Below the pieces are notes generated by a model that did not search any database, was not told the DNA's origin, and saw only the letters and a list, made by a program, of their open reading frames with translations. Below, piece by piece: positions 34,984-44,497 of a DNA stretch of 64,000 nucleotides. Made by a program: the position numbers and the translations under genes. The stretch is from JAHBVL01 sp963712055 (GTDB taxonomy: Bacteria; Chloroflexota; Chloroflexia; Thermomicrobiales; UBA6265): the NCBI GenBank assembly GCA_963712055.1, contig CAVQGN010000004.1:310001-374000 (forward strand). The letters are read 5' to 3'. Each line of letters opens with the position of its first letter. The stretch's first letter is position 1.

Positions 34984-35004
34984 AAAACGGGCACACTCGT
35001 GCCC
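34984..35004 (-). promoter_or_regulatory. Terminator-like hairpin in the rplU leader (possible attenuator)
   Basis: On the minus strand GGGCAC-GAGT-GTGCCC is followed by GTTTTGTG. It lies about 35-55 bases before the rplU start and downstream of a probable promoter. This looks like an attenuator or ribosomal-protein feedback element. A protein-binding role is only inferred. Confidence 0.45.
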
Positions 35005-35015
35005 ATAAGCGCTCC

Positions 35016-35024
35016 ACTATACCA
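35016..35024 (-). promoter_or_regulatory. Extended -10 promoter candidate for rplU-rpmA-rpmE
   Basis: On the minus strand TGGTATAGT matches the extended -10 pattern TGnTATAAT with one change. No good -35 hexamer is visible at the usual distance. The leader hairpin begins about 12 bases downstream. Confidence 0.4.
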
Positions 35025-35113
35025 CACGCTTCCTGGCAACTGGCACCACGCTCACGACAGGATCGATTGAAAAGCAATTGTAAATGGACCGACCTTGGCC
35101 AGCTTCCCATCCA

Positions 35114-35119
35114 TATAAT
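35114..35119 (+). promoter_or_regulatory. Possible -10 element before the response-regulator gene
   Basis: TATAAT at 35114-35119 is an exact -10 hexamer about 60 bases before the likely start. No convincing -35 box lies 16-18 bases upstream. Confidence 0.3.
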
Positions 35120-35180
35120 CATGAACAACATAACGTGTTCGTTCGCTGACGTGCGTCGGCAGCCCGGAGGAGTGAAACCA

Positions 35181-35987
35181 TTGAGTACCCCAGCTAGTTC
35201 TGACGTGATGGTTCCGACAATTCTGGTCGTTGATGACGAACGATCGTTGCTGGATGCGATTGCTTACAGTTTGCGCAAAGAAGGGTGGAAGGTCGAAACA
35301 TCCGTTGACGGCGTGGACGCGGTGAACAAGTCACGGACGTTGCGACCAGATCTCGTCGTGCTCGATGTCATGCTGCCGGGGATGGATGGTATCCAGGTCT
35401 GTCGCAGAATCAGAGCGTTCTCGGATATGCCCGTGGTTTTTCTATCGGCAAAAGGGGAAGATTTCGATCGAATTCTCGGTCTCGAAATCGGTGCCGATGA
35501 CTACCTGACCAAGCCCTTTGTGATGCGGGAGCTGGTGGCCCGCGTGCGCGCCAATCTCCGCCGAGTTGCACCGACGCAGACGGGAACTACCTCGGCTGTG
35601 ACGGACAGCGGCAACCGCCCGCTGCAGTACGGCGGCGTCGTTCAGGTTGACGACTCGATCACCGGATCGCATCGAGTCGGACCGGTTGAGATCGATGTCG
35701 ACGGTCGGGCAGTGCGGGTGAGTGGCAAACCCGTGGCGCTCAAGCCGAAAGAATTCGAATTGCTAGCGTATCTGATGGCCCGGCCGGGCACGGCTGTTTC
35801 CCGCGAAACGCTTTTGCGGGATGTTTGGCACTATTCCGTCAGCATTGATACTCGGACCGTCGATGTGCACATCCGTGCTTTGCGCCGCGCGATCGAGGAA
35901 AACCCATCCGAACCACTGCTGCTCGAAACGGTCAGGGGTCATGGCTATCGCTTTCGCGACCCGGCCGGTATCCCGCTTGCATCGTGA
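35181..35987 (+). CDS. OmpR/PhoP-family response regulator
   Basis: About 268 residues. A receiver (ILVVDDE, LVVLDVMLPGMDG with the phosphoacceptor, KPF) is followed by a winged-helix DNA-binding domain (GKPVALKPKEFELLAYL and VDVHIRALRRAIE). The long open frame upstream crosses the rplU leader and is not credible. GGAGGA at 35166-35171 fits TTG 35181; ATG 35208 is an alternative. The adjacent sensor kinase forms a PhoP/PhoR-type pair. Confidence 0.92.
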   Translation: MSTPASSDVMVPTILVVDDERSLLDAIAYSLRKEGWKVETSVDGVDAVNKSRTLRPDLVVLDVMLPGMDGIQVCRRIRAFSDMPVVFLSAKGEDFDRILGLEIGADDYLTKPFVMRELVARVRANLRRVAPTQTGTTSAVTDSGNRPLQYGGVVQVDDSITGSHRVGPVEIDVDGRAVRVSGKPVALKPKEFELLAYLMARPGTAVSRETLLRDVWHYSVSIDTRTVDVHIRALRRAIEENPSEPLLLETVRGHGYRFRDPAGIPLAS

Positions 35988-36015
35988 TCCTCTTCGCGAG
36001 GCGTGATTATCGCTA

Positions 36016-37827
36016 ATGCGAACGTTCCTACCGGACACCATTAGGGGACGGCTGGTCGCGACCTATGTTCTTTTCTTTTTGCTTATTGCGCTTCCACTTT
36101 CACTTTACGTAGGCACCCAGGCGTTTCGCGCCAATCAGGAAGATCGGAGGGAGGTCTTCGCGCAGCAGTCTTTCATGATTGTGGCGTCTCTCAGCGATTC
36201 GGTCGGCCGCGACGAACCAGCCGGCACAACCTCGTTGGTAGAACAACTCAGCGCTGCTTCGGATTTGCCGATTGCCGTTGTCGATAGTGGCGGAGCGCTT
36301 CTTTACCGTTCGACGGGCAACCCTTTGAGCGCCGTCGAAATCAATCTGTTGCTCGCCGCGGTTTCTCCGGAATCCCAGGCCAGTTCCGTGTCGATTCAGG
36401 AACGTGATGGAGAAATCGGCGCGTCTGGTCTTGTCGCAAGTTCGCCCTCGCGTTACGCGCTCATTGGTCCGACAGCGATGAAAACAGGACTCCCATTCGG
36501 GGATATCTGGCCCCAGCTCCTCGTGGGAATGCTGATCTCGTCCGCTGTGCTGGCGCTTTTTTCTTGGGCCGTTGCTGGGCAGATCGCCCGGCCATTGGAA
36601 GATCTGGCGGGTCAGGTGCGCGGCGCCCAGCCTGGCAATCTGAAGGTCACGATCCAACCTGTCTCGCCGAGGGAGATCATGGCGTTGGCGAACGCGTTCA
36701 ATCAACTCGGATCGCACGCTCTGGGCATTGCCTCAAGCAGTGAGCGTCAGCGAACGCTACTCGAAACAATTTTCAACAGCCTTAACGAAGGGGTTGTGGT
36801 CGTCAACGACCAGGAGCAAGTGATCCTCGCCAATGACCCGGCGCAGCGCACGCTCGACGTCAAGGTCAAACCGGGCACCGTGATGCCACTAGTCGTGGCG
36901 GTTCGGGATCACGAACTGATCACCCACTATCGCGCGACGATGCGTTCAGGTGTCCCGGCGGTGGGATCGATTCAATATGCCCGCCACGGGAGACTTCTCG
37001 AAGCGACTGTTATTCCTGTGGATGATCGCGGCGCGTCGCTCGGAATCGTCGTGGTCCGTGACGTCACTGAATTGCGCAGGCTGGAGTCAGTGCGCAAAGA
37101 ATTCGTCGCGAATGTCTCCCATGAGTTGAGAACGCCGCTGGCGTCGATCCGTGCGTTGGCAGACACGCTCGAAGGAGGAGCCATCGATGACCGGGATGTT
37201 GCCTATGACTTCTCCCGTCGAATCGTGGATGAATCAGATCGCCTCGCCACGTTGGTCGACGAACTGCTCGATCTGGCGGCGCTCGAATCTGGCCGCATGC
37301 GCATCGCTACTCTTGCGGTTGCGCCAGGTGAGCTCATCTCCAAGAGTGCGGAACGCCTTTCCGGACAGGTCGAGCAAGCTGACCTCACATTGACCATCGA
37401 TGTTCCGGTCGGGTTGCCAGATGTTGAGGCTGACCAGGCCAAGATCGAACAGGTGATCCTGAATCTCATTCACAACGCGATCAAATTCACACCCGCTGGC
37501 GGGGAGATCAGTATCAGCGCACGCGAAGCTGGAGAAAACGTCGAGTTCGTTGTTTCCGATTCTGGCGAGGGGATCCCGGACGAGGAACTCGGGCGAGTGT
37601 TCGAACGGTTCTACAAAGCGGACCGAGCGCGCACATCCCAGGGTACGGGCCTCGGTCTGGCAATCTCGAAGCATATCGTCCAGGCACACGGCGGGGAAAT
37701 TTGGGCCGAAACTGGAATTCCCCGAGGCGCAACGATCAGATTCACGCTACCTCGTGCCACTGAGCAGCCTATCGTCGCCCTGAACGGGGATCAAGCGCAT
37801 CCTGCAAACCATCTCCCAGCACGTTGA
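36016..37827 (+). CDS. PhoR-type sensor histidine kinase (HAMP-PAS-HisKA-HATPase)
   Basis: A 603-residue membrane kinase. It has helix 1 (about 11-32), an external sensor (about 33-165), helix 2 (about 168-190), HAMP, and a PAS domain (about 250-350). HisKA carries His369 in NVSHELRTPL, and the HATPase domain has NLIHNAIKFTP, DSGEGIPDEE and GTGLGLAISKHIV. It follows its response regulator by 28 bases. Its last 59 bases overlap the convergent permease gene, with about 20 residues beyond the normal kinase end. Confidence 0.92.
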   Translation: MRTFLPDTIRGRLVATYVLFFLLIALPLSLYVGTQAFRANQEDRREVFAQQSFMIVASLSDSVGRDEPAGTTSLVEQLSAASDLPIAVVDSGGALLYRSTGNPLSAVEINLLLAAVSPESQASSVSIQERDGEIGASGLVASSPSRYALIGPTAMKTGLPFGDIWPQLLVGMLISSAVLALFSWAVAGQIARPLEDLAGQVRGAQPGNLKVTIQPVSPREIMALANAFNQLGSHALGIASSSERQRTLLETIFNSLNEGVVVVNDQEQVILANDPAQRTLDVKVKPGTVMPLVVAVRDHELITHYRATMRSGVPAVGSIQYARHGRLLEATVIPVDDRGASLGIVVVRDVTELRRLESVRKEFVANVSHELRTPLASIRALADTLEGGAIDDRDVAYDFSRRIVDESDRLATLVDELLDLAALESGRMRIATLAVAPGELISKSAERLSGQVEQADLTLTIDVPVGLPDVEADQAKIEQVILNLIHNAIKFTPAGGEISISAREAGENVEFVVSDSGEGIPDEELGRVFERFYKADRARTSQGTGLGLAISKHIVQAHGGEIWAETGIPRGATIRFTLPRATEQPIVALNGDQAHPANHLPAR

Positions 37828-38692
37828 ACGCAAAAACCGTCAACGTGAGCGCCACGCCGGGAAAGGTCATGTACCACCACGCGTCTCGGAAATAGTTGCG
37901 AGCGGTCGAAAGCATGGTGCCCCATTCTGGCGAGGGTGGCTGCGCGCCGAGACCGATGAAACTTAGCGAACTCGTCGCGAGGACCGCATAACCAACATCT
38001 AGGGTCATCTGGATAATGATGACGGCAACGGCATTCGGAAGAATGTGACGCGCGATCAGCCGACTGCGCGACATTCCGATACTCCGGGCAGCTTCGATAT
38101 AGTCTCGTTGTTTAATCGAAAGCACCTGGGCGCGAACTAGCCGCGCATACCACGGCCAGAAGACCGTCGCGAGCGCGATCATTGTGTTGCGCAAGTCTCG
38201 TCCAAGCGAGGCAGCGATGGCGATGGCGAGGATCAGGGCCGGAAACGCCAGAAACATGTCGGTTAGCCGCATCAGGACTTCATCGACCATTCCGCCGGCA
38301 TAGCCGGCAATCAAGCCGACCACCGTGCCGAAAACAACCGCGAAACTGAGGACGAAAACCGCGACCTGAAGGGAGACTCGAGTGCCCACGATAATCCGGC
38401 TCATCAGATCACGTCCAAGCTCATCCGTCCCGAGCGGATGCGCGGTCGACGGCGGCAGCAGTTTTGAGGCCGTGATGTCCTGGGCATAGGGATCGTATGG
38501 GACGATCCAAGAGCCGAAAAACGCGAAGAAAAAGAAAAAGCCGACGATGATCAGCCCAATCAGATTCAGGCGATTGCCGACAAGAAAACGCTTGAGATTC
38601 CGCCGGAGCTGACTCTGCGGACGGCGATGGACCTCCCCAAGTTCTGAGCCCATTAGCCCTGGTACGTCCACCATTCCTGATTCGACACTCAT
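37769..38692 (-). CDS. ABC transporter permease, DppC/OppC type
   Basis: A 307-residue inner-membrane permease of a peptide/nickel type importer. It has an N-terminal helix (IIVGFFFFFAFFGSWIVPYDP), PLGTDELGRD, and the EAA motif EAARSIGMSRSRLIARHILPNA. The ATG at 38692 overlaps the DppB-type stop (ATGA); the longer upstream frame is a shadow of that gene. No substrate-binding protein or ATPase is beside it, so they must lie elsewhere. The 3' end overlaps the convergent kinase by 59 bases. Confidence 0.92.
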   Translation of the reverse strand: MSVESGMVDVPGLMGSELGEVHRRPQSQLRRNLKRFLVGNRLNLIGLIIVGFFFFFAFFGSWIVPYDPYAQDITASKLLPPSTAHPLGTDELGRDLMSRIIVGTRVSLQVAVFVLSFAVVFGTVVGLIAGYAGGMVDEVLMRLTDMFLAFPALILAIAIAASLGRDLRNTMIALATVFWPWYARLVRAQVLSIKQRDYIEAARSIGMSRSRLIARHILPNAVAVIIIQMTLDVGYAVLATSSLSFIGLGAQPPSPEWGTMLSTARNYFRDAWWYMTFPGVALTLTVFAFNVLGDGLQDALDPRSGRR

Positions 38693-39699
38693 GAGTATGC
38701 GATCCGGGGATCGAGAAAGAGATAGAGAATGTCGACGAGGAGATTCACCAGCACAAAGATGAGCGCAATGACCAGGGTCGTTGCCATGATGGCGTTGTAG
38801 TCGATCTGAAGGATCGCCTGAACGGCATATCGACCGACCCCCGGCCAGGAAAAGACAATCTCGACGAGAAATGCACCGGACAGGAGAAGGCCGACTTGCA
38901 GGCCCAGTGATGTCACCGCCGGCAACAACGCGTTCTTGAGCGCGTGCTTCTGAACGACAGATCGTTGAGCGAGACCCTTGGCTCGGGCAGTGCGGATGTA
39001 ATCCTGGTTCAGCACCTCGAGCATTCCACCACGAACCATCCGGGTGATGACCGCCAGCGATCCATAGGCCAACACGATCGTTGGCAGTAAGAGGTGTTGC
39101 CACGACAACCAAAAAGTTTCCCAGTTGCCGGTGAGGAGCGAATCGACCGTGTAGAGACCGGTGATTTGCGTAGGCGGATCGACCCGATCAGGCAAACGTT
39201 GTCCGTCCGGTAACCAACCGAGCTTGCCAAAAAAGATGAACTGCATCACCAGCGCCAGCCAGAAAACGGGTAGTGCCAGGCCAGTAATGGAGATGAAGCG
39301 CGCTGCGTGGTCGAAAAGCGAGTCGCGCTTTACAGCTGAAAGCACCCCGAGTGGCACACCGACCATCGTGGAGAGGATGAAGGCGTATAACCCGAGTTCG
39401 ATCGTCGCCGGAAGATAGCGAGCGAGATCCTCGCTTACGGGTTTCCTGGAGGTGAAGGAGCGCCCAAAATCAAGATGGACGATGCCTTCGATGTAGTCGA
39501 TGTATTGCTTGTGATACGGCTGATCGAGACCGTACTCCTGTTCGATTTTTTCGACCGTGGCCTGACTTGCCCTGGGCCCGGCAATCAATCGCGCCGGATT
39601 CGCCGGGATGAGATGGGAGAGCGCGAAGGTCACCATCGACAAACCGATGAGAACGAAAACAAGAAAGACCAACCGACGAAGAATGAGTCGGACTATCAA
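38689..39699 (-). CDS. ABC transporter permease, DppB/OppB type
   Basis: A 336-residue permease with six helices. The N-terminal signature is FVLIGLSMVTFALSHLIPANPA. The EAA motif is RTARAKGLAQRSVVQKHALKNALLP. It is the first gene of the pair, overlapped by the DppC-type gene (ATGA). The substrate could be peptides, nickel or opine-like compounds; nothing here decides. Confidence 0.92.
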   Translation of the reverse strand: MIVRLILRRLVFLVFVLIGLSMVTFALSHLIPANPARLIAGPRASQATVEKIEQEYGLDQPYHKQYIDYIEGIVHLDFGRSFTSRKPVSEDLARYLPATIELGLYAFILSTMVGVPLGVLSAVKRDSLFDHAARFISITGLALPVFWLALVMQFIFFGKLGWLPDGQRLPDRVDPPTQITGLYTVDSLLTGNWETFWLSWQHLLLPTIVLAYGSLAVITRMVRGGMLEVLNQDYIRTARAKGLAQRSVVQKHALKNALLPAVTSLGLQVGLLLSGAFLVEIVFSWPGVGRYAVQAILQIDYNAIMATTLVIALIFVLVNLLVDILYLFLDPRIAYS

Positions 39700-40115
39700 C
39701 GGCGGCTGACTCCTCGCTCAACGGGGCCGGGGGTGAACGCACAAGAAAGGAAATGTTACAGCGATCTCTGTGTGACCGGGCAAGGCCGCTTCAGGGGTTC
39801 CTGGATTTTTGGAAGGTCACATTCCCGTGCGGATGATTGCGTCCCACATTCGGATCAATCTGTGACACCTAGTATATCCACCGAAGTCCGTGGCTCGCGG
39901 AAAAGGTTGTGAAGCCGACTGAGAGTGTTTTGGGGATGCATGGCAACTGCCACGAACGAAAACACCACGTTCGAAGCAACGGCAAAGTCGCCTGAAACCA
40001 TTCCTGAGTGGTACTCTGATCATGGTGGATGACGCCTCGCGCGGCCGCGCAGGTGGCGATGTCAACGGAAACCATTGTCAAGTCTTGTTCCTCGCGTGCT
40101 GGCGGCGAAATCCTT
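39700..40115. other. Intergenic region with no gene found
   Basis: This divergent gap of about 416 bases lies between the DppB-type permease and the surface protein. A TATACT hexamer on the minus strand at 39876-39871 could be the -10 of the permease pair, though no good -35 is visible. I see no RNA gene, repeat or other reading frame worth calling here. Confidence 0.4.
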
Positions 40116-42164
40116 ATGAACATTTCTTCGAAATACCGGGCAACACCAGTTGCTATTCAGAGATTCATTCCGTTTCTTGCTGCTGCATTGTTCCTACTAT
40201 CGGCTGCGCTTCCCAGCTCGATGGCGTTGGCTGCGCCATCGACCGGAAATCGAGTTGAGCAGCTTTCGGCGCAGACGCCGGATTGGCTGAGCGACGAGAG
40301 TGCTTCACGTCTTGATGTTGGCATCGATGTTCTGGCCCCGTCCTACCTCCCTGGCCCATTCGGCGGAGAACCGGAGATCCAGGCATCCGACGGTTACTAC
40401 AGCCTGTATTGGCTTCAGGCCGGAGCGCCGCCGACCTTTTTGCAGGTAACTGGCACGTATGGGGGTGAGATCCCGGCGTTTTCCTACTACGATCGAAACG
40501 TACAACTCGTTCAGAATGCAAGTGCGCTGGGGTATCCGGCCTACCGCGACATTTCCCCGATTTACGACGTCATCTACTGGAAAATTGGGGACGTTCTCTA
40601 CACGGTTGAAAGCCACAATCTGAGCGACGGCGACTCTATGACGGTGGTTGATTCGCTGATGTATGTCACGCCTCCGGCGACCGCCCCAGGCGCTGAAGAA
40701 CCAACTTTGCCGACCGAAGAACCGGCGCCAGCCGAGCGGAACTTTTCCATTGGCGCACCATCATCCGTCAACGCAGGTGAAATTGCCCGGATAGGTGTCG
40801 ATGGCTCCGGCGACGTTCTCCTCCGTGCGAGCGACGGCTATTTTGTTGCCACCGGCGAAGCGACTATCGTCGTAAGTGGTGGGGTCGCGGTGGACTGGCA
40901 GTCACCATACTACGAGTCCGACCAGCAGATCGCGTTCAGCGTCGTCGATCTGGACAGCGGAACAGAACTCGCGGCGACGACCGTTTCGCTGGAGGGATAT
41001 CTCTCCCAAGGTGAGCTACTGGCTGCAGACCTGCAATGTCCGGCCGAAGCATCATCTGACCGCCAGGCGAGACTGGCGATAACCGGCAACGGCACGATCG
41101 TGCTTTCAGCCACGGATGGCGCCTTTCCAGCTGAACAGCAGAATCTGGTCTTCGCGCCGGACGCTGCAGGTGGTGCTCGTATTGCCGGCACCCTTGCGAG
41201 CGGTGAAACCGTTGCTCTTGTCTGGCTCGCTCCAGTGACTCCTCTGACGGCCTATGTCACCGCTACAGACTTGTCGGGCAATGTTCTCGATGAATGTGCG
41301 ATCAGTGTTACCGAGGTTGACGGCGCTGGTGATCTTGGTGGACCGGCGGCGGGAATTGACGGTGAATCACCCGGTGATGGAACCGGGATCGTCAATGTCG
41401 ATCCAAGCATTGTCAAAAGGGTCATTGCGAACCCGATCGGCTTTGCCGGTGATGCTAGCGGTGGTCCGGAGGCCAATGGTCCCGACTATGGCATGCCGAC
41501 CGAAGAGGCCGCGGCGTCCACTGATAGCGCAAATGGTGAAACGGCTTCGACGGGTCGGCGTCCAGAAGCCGCAGAACTGGTGCCAGCGGTTGGAGAGAAT
41601 GGTCTCCTCGCGATCGAGATTTCAAACCAGGGCGGAAGACTGGCCAATCCACAGGGCGCGACGATTGTTGTTCCGCCAGGAGCTTTTGAGGACGCCACCA
41701 CCGTCATGCTCCAGCCTGTCGATGATTCCACCCTGCCAGTACAGTCGGGTGTCTCGTTCGTGCCGGGTACGGCTTTCGCGGTGACGTTCAGTGATTCTGA
41801 TGGTAAAGCCGTTCAGGATCTGCTGGCACCGGCGACCTTGTCGTTGGCGATGAGATCGGGTCCAACTGGGCAGGGCGCTCGGATTTACGAAATCGCGGGC
41901 GATCGCGTGAGACCGCTCCCGCTGGCTTCGGAGGACAATGGGTCGGTTTCGGCTGAGATCGATACCATCGCTCAGTACGTTGTCGGTGTTCCGGCTCCGA
42001 CGGTTGCCGGGACGACCAGCTCGGTGAATCCATTCATCATCGGCGGTCTTGGACTTATCGCGTTGCTGTCAGCTGGTTTGCTGATTTCCCGAGGCTTCCA
42101 GCGCCGGAAAACGCGATTCGTGCCGGTCCGGAAACCGTCGACTTCGCGGGTTCGCTACCGCTAG
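40116..42164 (+). CDS. Large secreted/membrane-anchored surface protein
   Basis: About 682 residues. A signal peptide (FIPFLAAALFLLSAALPSSMALAA) gives a likely cleavage after ALA. The exported part is long and Ser/Gly/Asp/Ala-rich. Near its C-terminal third, GGRLANPQGATIVVPPGAFEDA resembles ZU5-type domains. One C-terminal helix (FIIGGLGLIALLSAGLLIS) is followed by a basic tail (RRKTRF). This is a sortase-independent surface anchor. Start is uncertain: ATG 40116 gives a normal signal peptide; ATG 40059 and the start at 40029 add residues. Confidence 0.75.
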   Translation: MNISSKYRATPVAIQRFIPFLAAALFLLSAALPSSMALAAPSTGNRVEQLSAQTPDWLSDESASRLDVGIDVLAPSYLPGPFGGEPEIQASDGYYSLYWLQAGAPPTFLQVTGTYGGEIPAFSYYDRNVQLVQNASALGYPAYRDISPIYDVIYWKIGDVLYTVESHNLSDGDSMTVVDSLMYVTPPATAPGAEEPTLPTEEPAPAERNFSIGAPSSVNAGEIARIGVDGSGDVLLRASDGYFVATGEATIVVSGGVAVDWQSPYYESDQQIAFSVVDLDSGTELAATTVSLEGYLSQGELLAADLQCPAEASSDRQARLAITGNGTIVLSATDGAFPAEQQNLVFAPDAAGGARIAGTLASGETVALVWLAPVTPLTAYVTATDLSGNVLDECAISVTEVDGAGDLGGPAAGIDGESPGDGTGIVNVDPSIVKRVIANPIGFAGDASGGPEANGPDYGMPTEEAAASTDSANGETASTGRRPEAAELVPAVGENGLLAIEISNQGGRLANPQGATIVVPPGAFEDATTVMLQPVDDSTLPVQSGVSFVPGTAFAVTFSDSDGKAVQDLLAPATLSLAMRSGPTGQGARIYEIAGDRVRPLPLASEDNGSVSAEIDTIAQYVVGVPAPTVAGTTSSVNPFIIGGLGLIALLSAGLLISRGFQRRKTRFVPVRKPSTSRVRYR

Positions 42165-42199
42165 CACACGTTCCTATCTCCTTAGTGAAGTTTCAACGA

Positions 42200-44389
42200 C
42201 TAGTCCAACGCTGCGGTTGTCTGCGACTCACTGCGCGTGCTCTCGATGACCGTCGGCGAGATCGCTTTCTCAGCGTCTGAAGCAGACCTGCCAGTTGGTA
42301 ACCGCAACGTGAACGCTGTTCCTGGGAGGGGCGTACGGTCTCGGATTTCCAGCGTACCGCCGTGCGCTTGAGCCAGCGCTTGGCAGATATAAAGCCCGAG
42401 CCCAAGACCTGGCACCTGACCCGCCGTTGCCTCTGGGGTGCGGAAGAACGCCCCGAAAACCTCGTCGTGGAGGTCTGGCGAAATGCCCGCGCCTTCGTCG
42501 TGGATCGTCGCCAGAGCGTACCCGTCCGTTTCTGCGACGACGATTTCGACGGTTGAATCCGCAGGGCTGTACTTCAAGGCGTTTCCAACGAGGTTGTCGA
42601 TCACTTGCTGGATCCGATCGTGATCCCAGTTTCCGAGGATTGTTTCTGATTCTGCGGTGACGACAATTTGCTGGCCGACTGTTTCGTCCGCGGTGCGCAG
42701 GGCGGCGACCTCACGGCAGATGGTGACCAGATCTGTTTCCTGGGCCCTGATTTCGAGCGTTCCGGAACGCAAACTCGACACGTCGAGAAGATCATCGACC
42801 AATCTGGTGAGACGGTCGACATGACCCGCGATTGAGTTCAGCCGCTCAACTTGAAGATCATGACCTTCCTCGCGCTCGAGTTCTCTGGCGACAAGTTGGA
42901 CGAAACCTCGGATTGGCGTCAGGGGAGAGCGAAGTTCATGGGATACGACGGAAACAAACTCGTCACGAATACGACTTGCCTCTTTCAGACTGGTGATATC
43001 TCGAAATGACGTCACGACGGCGATCATCTCGCCAGTCTGATCGTGAATAGGTGCCGCACTGGCAAGAACCGGTGTCACCGAACCGTCATCGTGTTCGACC
43101 ACGCATTCGACATCGCCAACTGGTTGAAGCGAAGCAAGGGTGGCAACAAGTGGAAAATCCATCGCCGAGGCGTCCGGACCGACTGGGCGAACGGAATCTA
43201 GACTCAGCGCATGCTCGTCCCCGCGGAAAAGATCGCGAGCGGCTTCGTTGATCGCGATCACGCGTCCATCTGGAGGAGCGCAGATAACCAGTGCTTCCGG
43301 CACTGCCGCGATTACCCGTTCCAGCTGGTGTTGCTCGCTTTGAGCCTGGCGCAGCCGCGCTTCACGCTCACCGGTGACGGTCATCGTTTCGAGAATCGCT
43401 GCTACTTGGGAGGCAAGCGCCGACAATCGCCGTATCTCCGATCCCGAGAAGCGGTGCTCGACCAGCAGGCCGATCACAAGTACGCCAGCGACGACGTCGT
43501 CTTCGGTGATGACCGGTGCGGCCATGAGTGAGCGCATCCGGCTGGTTCGGACCTCGGAAAGGCGGAGATGCCGTTGTTCCCCCGGAATATGTGCCTGAAT
43601 CACTCGTCGTTCCCGCGCGACCGCGTTGACCAGTTTCTCAGCCGCACCTGTGAAGAGCAGGGTCTGCCCGCCGTCCTGTCCGAGTCCATAGCTGGAGCGA
43701 AGCTCGAAGCCGCCCGGGTCTTCGTTGGCGAGCAGCAGCGCACCACCATGGACGCGGTTGACACTGACTACGGCTCGGACGATCGCGTCATGCAGCTGAA
43801 TCTCCGCTTCGGGAGTGAGGTCATGTTGCGTGGCTGCGACGGTTTCGATTGCGGAAAGGGCGGTTGCTGCCGAACGCGCGGCGAGAGTTTCCTGACGATC
43901 GGTCGTGCCTTCGAGACCGATTCGCCGGACAAGCCAGATGACAACACCGCCACTGACGAGAAAGATCAGACTGACTGCTCGGGCATCGGTTTCGGCCGGC
44001 AAGCGAAGACTGCCGAACTGATCGGTCGACCAACCATTCAGTAGCACGAACCCGGCCAGCAGCGCAGCCAGTGACGACAGCGCGCCAAAGGCATAGGTTG
44101 TGAATGCCAGAATGACCATGATGGCGATCGAGATCGCAGCGGGAGATATCTCGTTCGAAAATGCCCTGGCGAGAGCAATCGGAAGTCCGACGAGCACGAT
44201 AGCGATGGCCGCACTGAGGAGTGCGCCAAACGGAAGCCAGCGACTATGGGTCTGGCCGCGGTTGAGTCCCTGGGGATGATCACCCGCTGCGAGGTCGCGA
44301 GCGCGGCGCCGGAGCGCATCGGCGGACGCAGTCGCCGAAGCAGTAAGGCGGACGGCAGTGTCGGTTGTGGCCCGGAAGAGGCGCATCAT
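42200..44389 (-). CDS. Orphan sensor histidine kinase (DUF4118-like membrane part, GAF, PAS)
   Basis: A 729-residue kinase. Several closely spaced hydrophobic helices lie at about 50-160, as in KdpD-type DUF4118 sensors. A GAF domain is at about 190-340. A PAS domain follows (VIAAVPEALVICAPPDGRVIAINEAA). HisKA has His484 in SVVSHELRSPL, and HATPase has VGNALKYSP, DEGAGISP and PGLGLGLYICQ. No response regulator is adjacent, so the partner may be elsewhere. Confidence 0.9.
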   Translation of the reverse strand: MMRLFRATTDTAVRLTASATASADALRRRARDLAAGDHPQGLNRGQTHSRWLPFGALLSAAIAIVLVGLPIALARAFSNEISPAAISIAIMVILAFTTYAFGALSSLAALLAGFVLLNGWSTDQFGSLRLPAETDARAVSLIFLVSGGVVIWLVRRIGLEGTTDRQETLAARSAATALSAIETVAATQHDLTPEAEIQLHDAIVRAVVSVNRVHGGALLLANEDPGGFELRSSYGLGQDGGQTLLFTGAAEKLVNAVARERRVIQAHIPGEQRHLRLSEVRTSRMRSLMAAPVITEDDVVAGVLVIGLLVEHRFSGSEIRRLSALASQVAAILETMTVTGEREARLRQAQSEQHQLERVIAAVPEALVICAPPDGRVIAINEAARDLFRGDEHALSLDSVRPVGPDASAMDFPLVATLASLQPVGDVECVVEHDDGSVTPVLASAAPIHDQTGEMIAVVTSFRDITSLKEASRIRDEFVSVVSHELRSPLTPIRGFVQLVARELEREEGHDLQVERLNSIAGHVDRLTRLVDDLLDVSSLRSGTLEIRAQETDLVTICREVAALRTADETVGQQIVVTAESETILGNWDHDRIQQVIDNLVGNALKYSPADSTVEIVVAETDGYALATIHDEGAGISPDLHDEVFGAFFRTPEATAGQVPGLGLGLYICQALAQAHGGTLEIRDRTPLPGTAFTLRLPTGRSASDAEKAISPTVIESTRSESQTTAALD

Positions 44390-44497
44390 GCGGGTATCGA
44401 TGGTCGGCGGGATCCGGAAACCCCGGTGCGGCGCTCAGAGATGGCAAAGAAACAGTATACGTACGCGACAAAATCGTCAATCCGGCTGAACAGTCGG

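Noticed and set aside
34773..35180. N-terminal extension of the response regulator across rplU
   Set aside because: It runs antisense to rplU and its leader and has no receiver-like sequence; the true start is at 35181 or 35208.
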